This document shows positions 7,759 to 14,847 of a stretch of DNA of 24,717 nucleotides, one piece after another. Position numbers and translations under genes: made by a program. Where the stretch lies: positions 1-24,717 of the IMG/VR virus record IMGVR_UViG_3300010155_004294. One strand, given 5' to 3'. Within the stretch, counting starts at the first letter, position 1. Every line of letters starts with the position of its first letter. The DNA comes from a virus. The notes beneath the pieces are model-generated. The model searched no databases. It saw only the letters and a program-made list of their open reading frames with translations, and was not told the DNA's origin.

Positions 7759-8558
7759 TGGTCTTGCGTTTTTTTAAATATTTGTATTTCATCTGGGAAC
7801 GCCGATACGGTAATTGTATCCATATCAGCACTACCAGACAATTGTGATTTTAAAGTTGGGTAATTCGAATTTAAATTCGTACCTGAACTGACAGCATAAA
7901 AATTAGAATCAACCTTATAAATGTTATCAACCGCTGTTTCTGAAGCAGGAAATATCCAGCCCTTAATTGTAAATTTCGTATCAGCAACTACTCTAGCTTT
8001 CTGGCTTGCAGCCAATTCTATAGGATATGATAAATTTATATTCCCATCCCATAAAACTTCACTTCTTATTTCTTGAGCTTGAACTAAACTAACAAGATCT
8101 TTAGGAACAGGCCAACTTATAATTACATAAGGGTTAGTATAAGGTATAAAATTACTAAGAATTTGATCCATGTCCATCTGATATCGAGTTAAAACGGTAA
8201 AATTGACTGATATGTTAACGGGTGTTGGAGCATTATATTTACTATGAGCAAATTGTTCTTGATAATAAAAACCATTACCGCTTCCGCTTTGTCCTACAGC
8301 AGGTAATTTATTAAAAACTCTATCATTATCACGAGCAATGCCGTTTATATTAATAGCAACTACGGGGAAAGTTATTGTTTTTGCTTTATTAATAATATCA
8401 TACAACACTCTCTGCTTGGGAGAATACAAATACCTTACAAATATTCTATCTTTCTGAACCCTATTTTTATTATATCTTCCTATGACAATGGAATCAAAAG
8501 CATTCGCAAATTGAATGATTAAATCTTGTATCTCAAAATAGTTTGACTTCCAACGCAT
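7752..8558 (-). CDS. 15: Tail sheath stabiliser / tail completion protein, T4 gp15-like
   Basis: At 268 aa it is close to T4 gp15 (272 aa), the ring that caps the tail and sheath and joins the head. The recognised pattern of marine gp15 proteins is present in order: an N-terminal FAN-FDSIVIGRYN strand, a RYLYSPKQRVL segment near residue 43, TFPVVAININGI near 64, YNAPTPVNISVNFTVLTRY at about 109-127, MDQILSNFIPYTNPYVIISW next, and a C-terminal WDGNINLSYPIE followed by TKFTIKGWIFP. A late box ends 6 nt before the ATG. It lies one gene before the Thr-Pro proteins and the portal. The assignment is from recalled family pattern, not an alignment. Confidence 0.8.
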   Translation of the reverse strand: MRWKSNYFEIQDLIIQFANAFDSIVIGRYNKNRVQKDRIFVRYLYSPKQRVLYDIINKAKTITFPVVAININGIARDNDRVFNKLPAVGQSGSGNGFYYQEQFAHSKYNAPTPVNISVNFTVLTRYQMDMDQILSNFIPYTNPYVIISWPVPKDLVSLVQAQEIRSEVLWDGNINLSYPIELAASQKARVVADTKFTIKGWIFPASETAVDNIYKVDSNFYAVSSGTNLNSNYPTLKSQLSGSADMDTITVSAFPDEIQIFKKTQDQW

Positions 8559-8564
8559 TTCAAA

Positions 8565-8572
8565 TATTTATT
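8565..8572 (-). promoter_or_regulatory. T4-type late promoter box AATAAATA
   Basis: AATAAATA touches the helicase stop codon and ends 6 nt before the gp15-like ATG. The predicted +1 is 1 nt upstream of the ATG. It marks the boundary between the replication-type and virion-type halves of the window. Confidence 0.65.
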
Positions 8573-10200
8573 CAAACCAAACGTTCAATGAAATGTTTAG
8601 GTAGTTTGTTTTTATTTTGAGATATTAATGTTCTCGCTTTACCATCTAGTACATACGTTACTGCATAGTCTGTTTTAGATCTAGTACAACGGCCTGTAGT
8701 TTGTACTAATGTACATAACGCCTTATTTGCATACCAGTCTTTGTCCATATCAAACATCTTTTTAATTCTTTTATTTGATAAAGGTGGGTATGGCGTTTTA
8801 ACAATAATTTGGAATCTTCCCTTATCGTCAATTAAATCTGTACCAAAAGATAAAGAAGGTGAAACCAGAACCGTTGGTTCTGAACTACTAAAATGTTCTT
8901 TTAGTATTTGTTCATTAGTTGCAGTTTGTTCTCTAAATAAAAACCTATCACCAGTTAACCTGTTCTTTAAGTAATTGCATATTTCTAATGAATGGGTATG
9001 TACTATACCTTTTTCTCCTTTATGATGATCACATAAATCTTGAACATTCTTTGCTATAATTGGTAAAAACTTTTGTAGATTTTGATAATTAAGTACCGGT
9101 TTAGCAGAAAGATAAACCGGAGACTTACTCGGATCAAATACTGAAGGTGATTCTATATATTTGTATTTTTTAATACCTAAAACCTTAGCATACTGTTCGT
9201 GGTCTGTAATAGTAGCAGACATTAGTAAAATGTTATCACCATAGTCAAAAATATGCTTACTCAAATTGTCTATCTTAAGGGGTGTAAAACTAACTCCATC
9301 TGATTTTCGGTCAACAACGTACTCACATTTATGCCACGTTTGTTCAACAGTACTTAAATTACCATGTAAAGATTTTAAATATCTTAATTTTGAAACTTCA
9401 GGTAAAGACAAATTTATAACTTTATTGGTGCTTCTATTTGTGAGCTCATTTACTTTCTCACTTACTGAAAATATTAAACTAATAAGCCACCTATATTGTA
9501 TATCATACTTATCTGATTTTAATTTCGAAAAATCTATGTTGTTGAGCTCCAACCGTTTATAATCAACATCAGCACTAAATCTTCTAACCAATTCTTCTTC
9601 TAATTCAGAAGCTTCGTCACATACTAAAAAATTTTTACGCTTAACGTGCCCGGGTAGACTTAAAAACATTTTGTAATTAAGTACCGCAAAAGGGCTCGAT
9701 AGAGAAGTGTTTCTATTAGAAAAATAAGGACAACAATTTTTTTCCCAACACTCGTTTTTTAATTTAGGGGTAGTTACACAAGGAGCTGTCTCAACATCAT
9801 ATGTTTCATCTACACTACAAATATAATTTTGTTTGCCTTTTAATATTTCAATATCGTCAAATAATTTTTTATATTGATCTTGTAATTGCTTCGTGATGGT
9901 TAAAGCAAATGTACCCGATGCGGGTTCACCTAAACAGTCTGTTTCAAAAATATAATTACCGTGTTGGTCTTTTCGAAAAGCATTATAGGAATTAATTAGA
10001 CCTTTAAAATGGTCAGTAGGTGGTGTACCTACATTACCTAATGTTCTAGGAATAAAACTCTTACCGGTTCCAGTCGGTGCAGAAACAATTACAAATTTAT
10101 ACCCGTCATTAAACGCCTTTTCTACTTCTTTAAGAAGTTTAGTTTGAGAATTAGACGGGCTATAACCATCAGGAAACTTAGCAATATATTTGCTGAACAT
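8572..10200 (-). CDS. DinG/XPD-type superfamily 2 DNA helicase with Fe-S cluster cysteines (542 aa)
   Basis: Motif I (Walker A) is APTGTGKS at 41-48 and motif II is DEAS at 195-198, a DEAH-box variant. Between them Cys128, Cys141, Cys151 and Cys156 or 157 (the last just before PYF) match the four-cysteine Fe-S domain of XPD/DinG/FancJ helicases, which unwind DNA 5' to 3'. Motif III is SAT in LLMSATITD; motif V resembles SFGTDLIDDKGR and motif VI is QTTGRCTRSKTDYAVTYVLD with the catalytic arginines. The combination is specific to the Rad3/XPD/DinG group rather than the T4 UvsW or Dda helicases. It is preceded by a good sigma70-type promoter, suggesting early expression. It probably acts in phage DNA replication or repair. 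Confidence 0.85.
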   Translation of the reverse strand: MFSKYIAKFPDGYSPSNSQTKLLKEVEKAFNDGYKFVIVSAPTGTGKSFIPRTLGNVGTPPTDHFKGLINSYNAFRKDQHGNYIFETDCLGEPASGTFALTITKQLQDQYKKLFDDIEILKGKQNYICSVDETYDVETAPCVTTPKLKNECWEKNCCPYFSNRNTSLSSPFAVLNYKMFLSLPGHVKRKNFLVCDEASELEEELVRRFSADVDYKRLELNNIDFSKLKSDKYDIQYRWLISLIFSVSEKVNELTNRSTNKVINLSLPEVSKLRYLKSLHGNLSTVEQTWHKCEYVVDRKSDGVSFTPLKIDNLSKHIFDYGDNILLMSATITDHEQYAKVLGIKKYKYIESPSVFDPSKSPVYLSAKPVLNYQNLQKFLPIIAKNVQDLCDHHKGEKGIVHTHSLEICNYLKNRLTGDRFLFREQTATNEQILKEHFSSSEPTVLVSPSLSFGTDLIDDKGRFQIIVKTPYPPLSNKRIKKMFDMDKDWYANKALCTLVQTTGRCTRSKTDYAVTYVLDGKARTLISQNKNKLPKHFIERLV

Positions 10201-10207
10201 ATTTGTA

Positions 10208-10235
10208 ATTATATATTAATACAATAAGCAGTCAA
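10208..10235 (-). promoter_or_regulatory. Sigma70-type promoter, leaderless geometry, for the helicase gene
   Basis: TTGACT at 10230-10235 and TATAAT at 10208-10213 (minus strand) are separated by 16 bp. The -10 ends exactly 7 nt before the helicase ATG, so +1 should fall at or next to the ATG. The region is the 35-nt gap after the preceding gene's stop. Confidence 0.7.
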
Positions 10236-10577
10236 CTATTCTGAATCATACACTTCATCAATTATCTCATCGAAACTGCTTTTTTTAGTATGCATTTGGA
10301 TATCTTCAACTTGGTGTTGTGCCATCTCCGATAACAAGTCATCAGTTGCATTTCTTAAAACGCACCGGCAAACATCATAGTGACCTGACTGCGAATTTCT
10401 ACCAGTGAACCCCCTACCGTGACACCGTTTGCAGCTGTCTTTTGGTTGATCTGTTATTTTTAACTGGCCACAATCTAGGTAGCCAGTATACTGTTCATCT
10501 AAATCGTATACCTCACCGCTAAAAACGCTAAAATATTTTACTGTCTTGTCAGAAGTCTCGAAGATATCAATTTTCAT
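10236..10577 (-). CDS. Small protein with a Cys-rich zinc-binding-like motif (113 aa)
   Basis: I do not recognise the family. Residues about 49-72 carry CKRCHGRGF and, further on, CRC, a DnaJ-type or rubredoxin-like four-cysteine arrangement likely to bind zinc. The C-terminal ~35 residues are acidic. It overlaps the upstream gene by the classic ATGA and is followed by the helicase promoter. A zinc-dependent adaptor or DNA/RNA-binding regulator is possible, but the function is not shown. Confidence 0.65.
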   Translation of the reverse strand: MKIDIFETSDKTVKYFSVFSGEVYDLDEQYTGYLDCGQLKITDQPKDSCKRCHGRGFTGRNSQSGHYDVCRCVLRNATDDLLSEMAQHQVEDIQMHTKKSSFDEIIDEVYDSE

Positions 10578-10921
10578 AATTTATTCAATGACATTACTAC
10601 ATCATAAAATTTGGAATTCTTTTTTGGCTTAATCCTTCTTACTTTTGCTAATTTAACTATATCATTAAAAACAAATTTTTCTAATTTATAATCAAATTTG
10701 ATGCTGTCTTTTGTATCTATAAGTTCAAAAGGATACGGTACCTCAAATGTAGTAATTCCCCCTTTTTGTACTTCAAGCTTGAATATAATAAAAAACTCTT
10801 TTATGTTAGCGTTCAGTAATTTTCCTTTTTTAATTACTTTATCGTTAACAACAAAATTAATATCATTCAGAAAAAATTTTTGAAATTTTTCTTCTACTTC
10901 TTCTATTAGCTTTACAACCAT
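10574..10921 (-). CDS. Unknown basic protein (115 aa)
   Basis: I do not recognise the family. It is Lys-, Phe- and Ile-rich with no transmembrane segment or known motif; the middle (GGITTFEVPYPFEL) is beta-like and the end is basic (KVRRIKPKKNSKF). Its ATG overlaps the stop of the upstream gene by 1 nt (TAATG), and its stop overlaps the next start, so it is firmly embedded in a co-translated group with the helicase region. Confidence 0.6.
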   Translation of the reverse strand: MVVKLIEEVEEKFQKFFLNDINFVVNDKVIKKGKLLNANIKEFFIIFKLEVQKGGITTFEVPYPFELIDTKDSIKFDYKLEKFVFNDIVKLAKVRRIKPKKNSKFYDVVMSLNKL

Positions 10922-11298
10922 TACGTATTTTGAAAATTAACTTTTTGTTGTGTCGTTAAGTCTTGTAAATTTTTAACATAATATTCCCAAAACTCATCTG
11001 TAGCAGGTATCGTTTCAAGTAATTCAACATTGTCACAATTAATCTGACGATAATTCTGCATAAAAATATCCCAAACTATAATAAGATTTTTTACAGCTGG
11101 GTTATAATCTTGAAATCTAGAAGTGGGTCTAAAATTCAAAGTCAACCTACCATTAACACTATTCAGTAAAGTAAAGCTATTAGTGCAGAACATTCGTCTA
11201 GTGGGTGGTGCTCCTGGTTTAAAAACTCTTCTAACAAATTTTACTTCACAAACGTTATTTTTTAGAAGAGTTAATAGTTGTGATCTACCTACTCTCAA
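10921..11298 (-). CDS. Small SH3-like / WYL_2-type phage protein (125 aa), TTG start
   Basis: The N-terminal part (SQLLTLLKNNVCEVKFVRR, followed by a short loop and TRRMFCTN) resembles the Sm-like SH3 beta-barrel (WYL_2, formerly DUF2693) proteins common in T4-like phages, whose shared pattern is a helix, then VxxVxFTK-type strand, then RxMxCT. That is recalled similarity and not certain. The only start in the open frame that keeps this region is TTG at 11298; upstream an in-frame stop lies 2 codons away. It overlaps the GroES-like gene by 14 nt. Its role is unknown; such proteins may bind nucleic acid or protein. Confidence 0.55.
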   Translation of the reverse strand: MRVGRSQLLTLLKNNVCEVKFVRRVFKPGAPPTRRMFCTNSFTLLNSVNGRLTLNFRPTSRFQDYNPAVKNLIIVWDIFMQNYRQINCDNVELLETIPATDEFWEYYVKNLQDLTTQQKVNFQNT

Positions 11299-11695
11299 AA
11301 GGTTTTACTATTCCAAAAATTCTACTTTCATTAAGAAAAAGGCCCTTTTTAACTTTACCAATATCCTGAACTTCAAGGTTGGCTATAGGGATACCCAAGT
11401 TATTAGGAAAACAAATATGATCACCAATTTCAACATATTCACATTGACCCCCTGCTAGTAATACTTCCCCAATACGCCATGCTTTTGTATCAGCGTTTAA
11501 AGGAATATGAATACCGTTTCTTATAAGAGCCTGACCATCTTCTGTTTCATCTTTGTACTTACATAGAATGACGTCTTCCATTAACCTACACATTTGATAG
11601 CCGATGATTGCAGAATCAAATGAACCCTCGGTGGGTACTGAAAGATCAATAAGGCTTCTTTTAGGTGTTAATAAATCTATACTTTTTTGTGGCAT
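11285..11695 (-). CDS. GroES-like co-chaperonin, functional analogue of T4 gp31 (136 aa)
   Basis: Residues 35-105 follow the Cpn10 pattern: a start strand at CRLMEDVILCKYKDE, the mobile-loop and following strand at DGQALIRNGIHIP, then WRIGEVLLAGG at 73-83 and VEIGDHICFPNNLGIPI at 88-104, the counterpart of GroES 'VKVGDxVxFxxxxG'. T4 gp31 replaces host GroES so that GroEL can fold the large capsid protein; a virion-folding role is the likely one here. The N-terminal ~30 residues extend beyond GroES. No clear promoter is visible in the 24-nt gap upstream. The family is fairly clear in pattern, but identity is low and an alignment would settle it. Confidence 0.6.
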   Translation of the reverse strand: MPQKSIDLLTPKRSLIDLSVPTEGSFDSAIIGYQMCRLMEDVILCKYKDETEDGQALIRNGIHIPLNADTKAWRIGEVLLAGGQCEYVEIGDHICFPNNLGIPIANLEVQDIGKVKKGLFLNESRIFGIVKPFESR

Positions 11696-11719
11696 GTAAA
11701 GACTTAATAAATTAATATA

Positions 11720-12121
11720 CTATTTCAATGCTGTTTTAATGTTAGATATATCTACTTGTCCGCTATCAATATACTGCTGCACTTCTCTTTTTGAAATTTC
11801 AAATCTTTTAGCTAAAAATTTTACTATTTCATCGTAATTATCAATATCTTTACGTTTTTCTTTTTTGATATAATTTATCTTACCCGGTGAACCTCTTGGT
11901 ATTATTTTAACTAGATATTCATACCATTCTTTTTTCGAATCAAAAACGTTATAATACTTGTTTGTGGTTTCATTTATAATTTTTGCATTTTCTGGGGAGT
12001 ACATACTAACCCAACGATCAACCAAGTAACCGTTAAACTGGTCTTCATCTTCAACATTTTCAATAATAGTGCCTTTTTTACCAAAAATTATATCGTTTAT
12101 AAATGTGAAAATATTAATCAT
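11720..12121 (-). CDS. 62: Sliding-clamp loader small subunit, T4 gp62-like (133 aa)
   Basis: The gp44-gp62 complex loads the gp45 sliding clamp on DNA for replication and late transcription. The protein matches the shape of marine gp62 proteins: an N-terminal FxF-type helix, a FNGYLVDRWVSMYSPEN segment at 29-45, then KIIPRG at 72-77 and KFLAKRFEISKREVQQYID at 101-119, equivalent to T4's AVPRG and KLLAKRYQV segments. It is shorter than T4 gp62 (187 aa), as are the marine ones that I recall. It overlaps the GT2-like gene by 8 nt and lies outside the expected 44-62 neighbourhood, since no gp44 gene is adjacent here. It implies that a gp45 clamp exists elsewhere, consistent with the late promoters. 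Confidence 0.75.
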   Translation of the reverse strand: MINIFTFINDIIFGKKGTIIENVEDEDQFNGYLVDRWVSMYSPENAKIINETTNKYYNVFDSKKEWYEYLVKIIPRGSPGKINYIKKEKRKDIDNYDEIVKFLAKRFEISKREVQQYIDSGQVDISNIKTALK

Positions 12122-12917
12122 CTAAATTTAAAAGTTCTTTTTTTCTTGTATAATCATTGTACCATTTTATATTTGAATCCATATCTTTCAAGTGGTTTTC
12201 GTAATGGAAACCATGATGTGTTTTTTTAGCATATTCTTTAGTACGTTTACTTTTTTCTGTATTTATATGGCGGAAATAATCTACACCTAAGTATCTAAAA
12301 GACAAATTATGTATAACGGTATCGTCCCAAAATACATCCCCCTTAGATTGAGCAGTATGGCAACCAAAATCGTATCGTATATCGACCTTTGATGGATTAA
12401 AGATTAAATTTTTATCTAAAGTAATATCGCGCATACCTTCTAGTGTATAATTATCCAAAATATCCTCACAAGTAAATTTTGTTTCTGGAACACTATCCAT
12501 AACTACATCATACCCCTTCATTTTAAAAATTGTGGTGTCAGAATCTTTTTTCGAATCTAATATTTCGATCAACCGTCTGTTAAATAAAAATTCATCTATA
12601 TCTACAATAAACACCCAATCATAGTTTGATTCGTCAGCTGGATTAGAAAATTGCTTATAATAATGATTTCTAAACAACATCAATACATCTTCTCTATGTT
12701 CTTTTGTGTCGCAATGAATTAAAGAAACGTTTGGGTTTTGAGCACTAAAAGATTGTATTAATTCAACAGAAGAATCATCACTCCCAAAATCTATATAAAT
12801 TAGATTGCTTTCTTTATTTTTTTGTAAATCAATCAGATAGTTATAGTAATGAAAGTGAAAAGGTAGCAACCGTTCTTCATTATAAACAGGGCTGATTATT
12901 AATAATTTACTTTCCAT
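12114..12917 (-). CDS. GT-A fold glycosyltransferase, GT2/GT92-like (267 aa)
   Basis: The N-terminus (LLIISPVYNEERLLPF, residues 5-20) and the DID at 106-108 in WVFIVDIDEFLF form the usual GT-A nucleotide-sugar and metal-binding set. A C-terminal histidine-rich segment (HTAQSKG, later HHGFHY) follows, as in GT92-type and Glyco_tranf_2_4-type enzymes. It most likely transfers a sugar from a nucleotide donor in the cytoplasm; donor and acceptor are unknown. It is co-translated with its neighbours, overlapping the 49-aa gene by 11 nt and gp62 by 8 nt. Confidence 0.8.
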   Translation of the reverse strand: MESKLLIISPVYNEERLLPFHFHYYNYLIDLQKNKESNLIYIDFGSDDSSVELIQSFSAQNPNVSLIHCDTKEHREDVLMLFRNHYYKQFSNPADESNYDWVFIVDIDEFLFNRRLIEILDSKKDSDTTIFKMKGYDVVMDSVPETKFTCEDILDNYTLEGMRDITLDKNLIFNPSKVDIRYDFGCHTAQSKGDVFWDDTVIHNLSFRYLGVDYFRHINTEKSKRTKEYAKKTHHGFHYENHLKDMDSNIKWYNDYTRKKELLNLDD

Positions 12918-13056
12918 CTTTTAGATCGGTACCTAAGAGTTTAGCACCACCTAACTTGGCTTCATACTCATATAAGTGTTTTTTCCAAGTATGGTATTCG
13001 TATAATTCTCTCAAATATCTAAACCAATTTATTATCATCATAAACCTATATTTCAT
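12907..13056 (-). CDS. Small basic aromatic protein (49 aa)
   Basis: A complete 49-codon frame runs from the ATG at 13056 to TAA at 12907, starting 4 nt after the DUF366-like stop and ending inside the start of the glycosyltransferase. The N-terminal half (MKYRFMMIINWFRYLRELYE) is amphipathic and aromatic; the C-terminal half includes EAKLGGAKLLGTDLKDGK. No family is recognised. It fills what would otherwise be a 140-nt gap in a densely coupled operon, which supports a real gene; with no homologue shown, the call is moderate. Confidence 0.6.
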   Translation of the reverse strand: MKYRFMMIINWFRYLRELYEYHTWKKHLYEYEAKLGGAKLLGTDLKDGK

Positions 13057-13060
13057 AATA

Positions 13061-13654
13061 TTACTTAATTATTACTTTCGACGTCGCAATGAACATATCA
13101 TCATTCAATTCATAAAAAATTTTCTGTACATCTTTCATAAACTCTTCTGCTACTTCGTCATTAAATTCTGTACTAAATGCAAATGCAGGAGCCTTCTTAC
13201 CAGCTTTTATATTAAGAGCAGTATGACCTAAAGCAACACCAGATTTAACATAAGTGATGCTCACACTTACTTTGCCTTCTTGCTGAGTAACACCACCTTG
13301 TGTAAATTCTTTTTCTACCATAATATCATCACCATCCATCCTTACAGGACAATTCAAATATTTCGCACTACTTAGAAGATTAGCAATATGGGTGTTTAAA
13401 AGTCTTTGATATGCAACCGCACCAAATGCATTGTCTAAAATTGGAATCTCCCATAGAAAGTTTATTGCATCATCACTCCAAATAAATTCTTGTCGATCAA
13501 TATCTTCTTGATCAATCATTCCGTCTGCTAATACCTCCATTGGAGCTCTAAAACAAAGAATATTACCTATAGGTAATACTTTATCTTTAAAGAACTTATA
13601 TGCAAATCTGCCGTGAAGTAAGTTACCGTCGTATTTATCGATATTAAATTCCAT
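13061..13654 (-). CDS. DUF366-like phage protein of unknown function (197 aa)
   Basis: The arrangement RAPMEVLADGMIDQEDI at about 36-52, IWSDDAINFLWEIP next, then AVAYQRLLNTHIANLL, MDGDDIMV and KVSVSITYVKSGVALGHTALNI follows the DUF366 pattern, with conserved acidic clusters (DQEDI, SDDAINF) and the KVSVSI strand. Family members in bacteria and T4-like marine phages have no proved activity. The gene begins with a TATAAT 7 nt upstream, inside a palindrome, so it may open a sub-operon with the 49-aa protein, a glycosyltransferase and gp62. Confidence 0.6.
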   Translation of the reverse strand: MEFNIDKYDGNLLHGRFAYKFFKDKVLPIGNILCFRAPMEVLADGMIDQEDIDRQEFIWSDDAINFLWEIPILDNAFGAVAYQRLLNTHIANLLSSAKYLNCPVRMDGDDIMVEKEFTQGGVTQQEGKVSVSITYVKSGVALGHTALNIKAGKKAPAFAFSTEFNDEVAEEFMKDVQKIFYELNDDMFIATSKVIIK

Positions 13655-13656
13655 AT

Positions 13657-13671
13657 GATCTATTATAGATC
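13657..13671. repeat. Perfect 6-bp inverted repeat over the -10 box
   Basis: GATCTA at 13657-13662 and TAGATC at 13666-13671 are separated by 3 nt. The palindrome covers the TATAAT of the promoter at 13662-13689 and ends 2 nt from the start codon of the DUF366-like gene. It could be an operator or a methylation-sensitive GATC pair; both are untested ideas. Confidence 0.4.
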
Positions 13672-13689
13672 AAGCTACTCAGAATTCAA
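13662..13689 (-). promoter_or_regulatory. Sigma70-type promoter, leaderless geometry, for DUF366-like gene
   Basis: TTGAAT at 13684-13689 and TATAAT at 13662-13667 are 16 bp apart. The -10 ends 7 nt before the ATG at 13654, the same spacing as at the helicase gene. It lies at the end of the pyrophosphatase gene. Confidence 0.6.
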
Positions 13690-14205
13690 TTTATTTTTCC
13701 ACCTTTTGTGTGCCGTGTTAATTATTTTTTTGGCTTCAGATTTGTTTAACCATCCATTAACAATAGAGATTTTATCCTTTTCTAGATCTTTATAATGAGT
13801 AAAAAATTGCAAAGTAGTTGCTAACCAATGAGGATCTAAATCTTTCAAATTTTTATAGTCTTTAATATGCGAAGTGGGTACACCAACTACTTTATAATCT
13901 TTTTTACCTGTATCATCCATGTCCAAAACACCAATCGGTTTGACTTCTACTAGAGTACTTGTGCGTAATGGTACGTTATTGTATATCAATATATCCAATG
14001 GGTCGTCGTCTAAAGCATAAGTTTGAGGAATAAATCCATACGAGCACGTATATCTCATACTACTATACAAACATCTACTAAGTCTAAATATATTAAGCTC
14101 TTCTACGTATTCATATTTTGAATTGCTGTCTTTTTCTACTTCCACTACTGCATTAACTACTAGTGGGTAATCTTGCCCTATTGGTATATCATTTACTAGA
14201 TTCAT
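13675..14205 (-). CDS. ppa: Inorganic pyrophosphatase, family I (176 aa)
   Basis: Soluble family I enzymes hydrolyse PPi to two phosphates, pulling forward polymerase and nucleotide-sugar reactions. The length (176 aa) equals the E. coli enzyme. Recalled E. coli active-site residues have counterparts here: KYE at 30-32 (K29), Arg44 (R43), SYGF with Tyr56 (Y55), DDDPLD with Asp66, Asp68, Asp71 (D65, D67, D70), Asp98 and Asp103 (D97, D102), Lys105 (K104), and HYKDLEK with Tyr138 and Lys139 (Y141, K142). An active enzyme is therefore expected. It overlaps the methyltransferase-like gene by 17 nt in the sugar operon, suggesting co-translation. It is an auxiliary metabolic gene by context; its benefit to glycosylation or DNA synthesis is inferred. 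Confidence 0.92.
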   Translation of the reverse strand: MNLVNDIPIGQDYPLVVNAVVEVEKDSNSKYEYVEELNIFRLSRCLYSSMRYTCSYGFIPQTYALDDDPLDILIYNNVPLRTSTLVEVKPIGVLDMDDTGKKDYKVVGVPTSHIKDYKNLKDLDPHWLATTLQFFTHYKDLEKDKISIVNGWLNKSEAKKIINTAHKRWKNKLNSE

Positions 14206-14833
14206 TTTTAAAAGCCTTTGGTTTTGTAACTAAATATCCTTGATGTTTGTACACTTTTTGAAAATCGTGTGTGTCTTTAAATTTATCATACAAAAAAGAT
14301 AAATCTTTTCCTTTTACGATTTCTTCTCTTGTAACATTATGGTTGTTCATTTTACAGTGTTCATTAAACCCCACACCTTTTATTTTTATGTCCTCATATA
14401 GCCAAAGATCATCACTAACTATAATATCGTTATATTTTCCTATTCTTTTACTAATTAAATCTATCTCTCTTTCTAGAGGCAGATTAGTATCTTGTTCCAT
14501 TTTTAGACATTCTTCATACTTTACTAAGTGAGCGTCAGCACCCGGAAAATGTGCATCAAGCCAAAAAAATGCATCTCTGTTTATAGTAGGTAATATTTCT
14601 TCTAAAACATTAAATGAATTACCTTCATAAATCGATACATAAGGGTAACCAGCAAATTTTTCTTTAGCTTTTTTAGCTAACGTGGGTTCTATTTCTATTG
14701 AGTGTATATCATAAAACCCTGCTCTATGTGCTTCAAGTATACCATGACCATATAAAGTACCGGTTTCAATAAACGTACCAATTCCGGTATTTCTACGAAT
14801 ATTTTTTAAATCAAAATCTCCTATCGTACCCAT
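14189..14833 (-). CDS. Class I SAM-dependent methyltransferase-like protein (214 aa)
   Basis: Residues 21-31 (FIETGTLYGHG) form a motif I-like glycine loop, followed by SIEIEPTLAKKA with the acidic residues that usually contact the cofactor ribose, and FFWLDAHF where motif IV is expected. This pattern fits the class I SAM methyltransferase fold of the small FkbM/MTF24-like type. Substrate is unknown; in a sugar operon, O-methylation of a sugar is plausible. A bare TATAAT lies 7 nt upstream of the ATG. A non-methylating or degenerate enzyme is possible, since the GxGxG is not classical. Confidence 0.6.
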   Translation of the reverse strand: MGTIGDFDLKNIRRNTGIGTFIETGTLYGHGILEAHRAGFYDIHSIEIEPTLAKKAKEKFAGYPYVSIYEGNSFNVLEEILPTINRDAFFWLDAHFPGADAHLVKYEECLKMEQDTNLPLEREIDLISKRIGKYNDIIVSDDLWLYEDIKIKGVGFNEHCKMNNHNVTREEIVKGKDLSFLYDKFKDTHDFQKVYKHQGYLVTKPKAFKNESSK

Positions 14834-14840
14834 GACCTAT

Positions 14841-14846
14841 ATTATA
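14841..14846 (-). promoter_or_regulatory. TATAAT -10 element 7 nt upstream of the methyltransferase-like ATG
   Basis: A perfect TATAAT lies 7 nt before the ATG at 14833. No convincing -35 is seen at 16-17 bp. The spacing matches the two full sigma70-type promoters in this window, so it is listed with lower confidence. A weak AGG (ATAGGTC) also sits just before the ATG. Confidence 0.45.
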
Positions 14847-14847
14847 C

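Noticed and set aside
11696-11719. TTGAAA with a possible -10 before the GroES-like gene
   Set aside because: At 16 bp the candidate -10 is TAAGTC and other spacings are too short, so no promoter is called.
12260-12267. Perfect TATAAATA on the minus strand inside the GT2-like gene
   Set aside because: It is inside coding sequence with no start codon nearby. The next start is over 130 nt away, so it is probably a chance match in AT-rich DNA.
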